From Hydrogenimonas sp. (lineage in GTDB: Bacteria; Campylobacterota; Campylobacteria; Campylobacterales; Hydrogenimonadaceae), in the NCBI GenBank assembly GCA_015494675.1, contig WGAW01000065.1, positions 1-15,473 on the forward strand: 15,473 nucleotides of DNA, written 5' to 3'. The translations under genes and the position numbers were made by a program. This document shows, piece by piece, positions 13,759 to 15,473 of the stretch. Position 1 is the stretch's first letter. Each line of letters begins with the position of its first letter. Below the pieces are notes generated by a model. That model worked only from the letters and a program-made list of their open reading frames with translations, was not told the origin of the DNA and ran no database searches.

Positions 13759-13834
13759 ATCTAAAATCCTGATAGCGGATTTTGGACTTTTAACCGTCGG
13801 TTCGAAATCCAAAACTCATGATCTTTTCGGAAAG

Positions 13835-13922
13835 TGGCCGGGGGACAGGGATTCGAACCCTGGGAGGTGTTACCCTCAACGGTTTTCAAGACCGCCGCTT
13901 TCGACCACTCAGCCATCCCCCG
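13835..13922 (-). tRNA. tRNA-Ser(TGA)
   Basis: An 88-nt class II tRNA on the minus strand. Acceptor CGGGGGA/TCCCCCG, G73, encoded CCA. The anticodon loop CTTGAAA gives TGA (codon UCA). It has a long variable arm (GAGGGTAACACCTC) and a TTCGAAT T loop. It is separated from tRNA-Ser(GGA) by 76 nt containing a direct remnant of A/T-rich spacer with no recognised feature. Confidence 0.96.
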
Positions 13923-13935
13923 AACAGTGTAGATA

Positions 13936-14011
13936 TGGAGGCGGTATCCGGAATTGAACACGGAGATCACAGCCTTGCGGGGCTGCTGCCTTGACACTTG
14001 GCTATACCGCC
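13936..14011 (-). tRNA. variant tRNA-Cys-like gene with an expanded anticodon arm
   Basis: A 76-nt minus-strand tRNA, 9 nt downstream of the canonical tRNA-Cys and clearly related to it. Acceptor GGCGGTA/TACCGCC is perfect, followed by U73 (a CysRS identity base) and encoded CCA. The anticodon stem GCAGC/GCTGT encloses eight bases, CCCGCAAG, instead of seven; GCA is present but preceded by C, so the universal U33 is missing. An alternative folding gives a 6-bp stem with a 6-nt loop. The T stem TCCG-T-G/CCGGA has a bulged T, and the D loop reads GTGTCAAGG where the canonical copy has GTGGTAAGG (G19 changed). Stem changes relative to the canonical gene keep pairing on both sides. It may be a specialised or frameshifting tRNA, or a recent pseudogene. 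Confidence 0.75.
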
Positions 14012-14020
14012 AGACAATTC

Positions 14021-14094
14021 TGGAGGCGACACCCGGATTCGAACCGGGGATCAGGGCTTTGCAGGCCCGTGCCTTACCACTTGGCTATGTCGCC
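14021..14094 (-). tRNA. tRNA-Cys(GCA), canonical
   Basis: A 74-nt minus-strand tRNA. Acceptor GGCGACA/TGTCGCC, U73, encoded CCA. The loop CTGCAAA gives anticodon GCA with U33 in place. The D arm GCCAAGTGGTAAGGC and T arm CCCGG-TTCGAAT-CCGGG are standard. This is presumably the working cysteine tRNA. Confidence 0.97.
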
Positions 14095-14102
14095 TTCTAA
14101 AA

Positions 14103-14189
14103 TGGTGCCCGGAGCCGGACTTGAACCGGCACGAACAGATGTTCGAGGGATTTTAAGTCCCTTGCGTCTACCGATTCCGCCATCCGGGC
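14103..14189 (-). tRNA. tRNA-Leu(TAA)
   Basis: An 87-nt class II tRNA on the minus strand. Acceptor GCCCGGA/TCCGGGC, A73, encoded CCA. The stem AGGGA/TCCCT encloses CTTAAAA, anticodon TAA (codon UUA). Its first three bases take part in a 12-bp inverted repeat with upstream DNA. Confidence 0.96.
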
Positions 14190-14251
14190 AAAAAATCGTA
14201 AACGGCCTGCTGTCCGAAACTACACAGAACCGCTCCGGGCGATTTTTTGCC
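14187..14251 (-). repeat. 12-bp perfect inverted repeat upstream of tRNA-Leu(TAA)
   Basis: GGCAAAAAATCG at 14187-14198 and CGATTTTTTGCC at 14240-14251 are exact inverted repeats with a 41-bp spacer; both are next to CCGGGC. The 14187-14189 bases are positions 1-3 of tRNA-Leu(TAA). In the precursor RNA the repeat could fold the leader onto the acceptor 5' strand. The remaining 14252-14338, up to the tRNA-Gly 3' end, is A/T-rich and I see no gene or clear promoter in it. Confidence 0.5.
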
Positions 14252-14338
14252 AAATCGTTGTGCAACCGATCCGGCAGGACACCTTTAAACAGTTTTCAAC
14301 TTGAATATCGGACTTTGTAAAAGAAAACTTCAAAAATA

Positions 14339-14413
<75 letters not shown>

Positions 14414-14430
14414 ATATTTTTGGGATCGGT

Positions 14431-14459
14431 ATTATAGCCCAAATTTTTCGGTATGTAAA
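14431..14459 (-). promoter_or_regulatory. sigma-70 promoter of the Gly-Leu-Cys-Ser-Ser-ffs cluster
   Basis: On the minus strand TTTACA (14454-14459), a 17-bp spacer and TATAAT (14431-14436), just upstream of tRNA-Gly. Whether transcription runs through the 149-bp gap to tRNA-Leu and the rest is inferred, since no second promoter is evident. Confidence 0.8.
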
Positions 14460-14521
14460 GAGCAAAAAGGGCGGGGAGCTCTTTTCCATGTCGGCAACCC
14501 GGCTTTAAAGTGCTTTTTCGA

Positions 14522-14527
14522 TATAAT
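14522..14527 (+). promoter_or_regulatory. -10 box of ilvD
   Basis: TATAAT 30 bp before the ilvD ATG, in the sequence TCGATATAATTGACG. No strong -35. The predicted leader is about 22 nt, too short for an attenuator. Confidence 0.6.
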
Positions 14528-14556
14528 TGACGCAAATTCAAATATGGGAAAGTGAC

Positions 14557-15473
14557 ATGAGAAGCGATATTATAAAACGCGGGTTCGAAAGGGCTCCGCA
14601 CCGCAGCCTTCTGCGTGCGACCGGTCTGAAAGACGAGGATTTCGACAAGCCGTTCATCGGGGTGGCCAACAGCTATATAGATATCATTCCGGGCCACTTC
14701 TTTCTTCAGGAGTATGGGCGAATCGTCAAAGAGGCGATCAGGGAAGCGGGCGGAATCCCGTTCGAGTTCAATACGATCGGCGTCGACGACGGAATAGCGA
14801 TGGGGCACGACGGTATGCTATACAGCCTTCCGAGCCGAGAGATCATAGCCGACAGCATCGAAACCGTGATGAACGCCCACAAACTCGATGCACTCATCTG
14901 CATTCCAAACTGCGACAAGATCGTCCCCGGCATGGTAATGGGTGCACTTCGTGTCAACGTCCCCACGATTTTCGTCTCCGGCGGCCCGATGAAGGCGGGT
15001 CATCTAAAAGACGGTACTCCGATAGATCTGGCAACCGCTTTCGAAGCGGTCGGCGAACACGCGAAAGGGAAGATAACCGACGAGCAACTCTACGAGATAG
15101 AGTGCGAAGCGTGCCCGAGCGGAGGATCGTGCTCCGGAATGTTTACGGCAAACTCCATGAACACACTCTGCGAGGCGATGGGTATAGCGCTGCCGGGTAA
15201 CGGTACGGTTCTGGCGATGACCGAAGAGCGTCTCGAGATGGTCCGCACGGCTGCAAAAAGAGTTGTGGAGATGGCCAAGGCGGAGGGTCCCAACATTCGA
15301 GAAGTACTGAACGAAAAGGCGGTAAACAACGCCTTTGTCGTAGATATGGCGATGGGCGGCAGCACGAACACCGTACTTCACATGATGGCCATAGCGAAAG
15401 AGGCGGAAGTAGACTTCGACCTTGCACGCATAAACGAGCTTAGCGACAAAGTTGCGAATATAGCGAAGATCTC
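14557..15473 (+). CDS. ilvD: dihydroxy-acid dehydratase, N-terminal part
   Basis: The first 305 codons of a gene that runs off the window. It begins [20 protein letters not shown]. IlvD dehydrates dihydroxy-acids to the keto acids of valine, leucine and isoleucine synthesis, and the products also feed pantothenate. Diagnostic stretches are [21 protein letters not shown] at 72-92, [12 protein letters not shown] at 115-126 (Cys119, Asp120, Lys121) and [18 protein letters not shown] at 185-202 (Cys186, Cys192), then [13 protein letters not shown]. Cys119 and Cys192 are the expected Fe-S ligands. No cysteine occurs in the early [10 protein letters not shown] segment, as in E. coli IlvD, which carries an oxygen-sensitive 4Fe-4S cluster; the same cluster is likely here. 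The start is set by homology, with a weak GGGA upstream. Confidence 0.96.
   Translation, partial: MRSDIIKRGFERAPHRSLLRATGLKDEDFDKPFIGVANSYIDIIPGHFFLQEYGRIVKEAIREAGGIPFEFNTIGVDDGIAMGHDGMLYSLPSREIIADSIETVMNAHKLDALICIPNCDKIVPGMVMGALRVNVPTIFVSGGPMKAGHLKDGTPIDLATAFEAVGEHAKGKITDEQLYEIECEACPSGGSCSGMFTANSMNTLCEAMGIALPGNGTVLAMTEERLEMVRTAAKRVVEMAKAEGPNIREVLNEKAVNNAFVVDMAMGGSTNTVLHMMAIAKEAEVDFDLARINELSDKVANIAKI

Noticed and set aside
13936..14011. Reading the variant tRNA as a selenocysteine tRNA
   Set aside because: tRNA-Sec is over 90 nt with a long variable arm, an 8-bp acceptor and a TCA anticodon. This gene is 76 nt with a 4-5 nt variable region and GCA.

Overview
The window looks like chromosomal DNA from a Campylobacterota (epsilonproteobacterial) genome of moderate GC. 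It resembles the vent and sediment lineages around Hydrogenimonas or Sulfurovum more than gut Campylobacter, but that placement is a judgement from recalled protein similarity (S21 start, IlvD, compact operons, extended -10 promoters with weak -35 boxes), not a search. Nothing suggests a phage, plasmid or large island; the region is mostly housekeeping.

Layout. 1-423: the start of rpsU (minus), then a 205-bp palindromic element whose ends read as outward -10 boxes. 424-2402: nnr (NAD(P)H-hydrate repair) overlapping purN. 2433-4506 (minus): a membrane-anchored coiled-coil protein followed by rmuC. 4630-5846: a WYL-domain regulator with a structured leader, then a small membrane protein. 5899-8263: a probable operon of a membrane-anchored HtrA/Deg protease, a YqiA-like hydrolase and two small membrane-associated proteins. 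8273-8620 (minus): a small exported protein. 8842-9420 (minus): five tRNA genes (transcribed Pro-His-Arg-Arg-Leu) under a consensus promoter, divergent from an SNF-family sodium-coupled transporter (9516-10862). 10870-12109 (minus): thiG and a degenerate GGDEF-like protein. 12206-12646 (minus): an Hsp20 chaperone with a strong promoter and a terminator. 12825-13520: a short-chain dehydrogenase. 13525-14413 (minus): a second stable-RNA cluster transcribed Gly-Leu-Cys-(Cys variant)-Ser-Ser-SRP RNA. 14557-end: the start of ilvD.

The most unusual object is the second tRNA-Cys-like gene at 13936-14011. It lies 9 nt downstream of a canonical tRNA-Cys(GCA) and keeps U73, GCA and CCA, but has one extra nucleotide in the anticodon arm (8-nt loop, no U33), a bulged T in the T stem and an altered D loop. 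Its acceptor, anticodon and T stems differ from the canonical copy by changes on both strands that keep pairing, which suggests a maintained variant tRNA rather than simple decay. Second is the palindromic element at 172-376. The remaining genes are mostly ordinary, apart from several unrecognised small membrane or coiled-coil proteins and the GGDEF relic.
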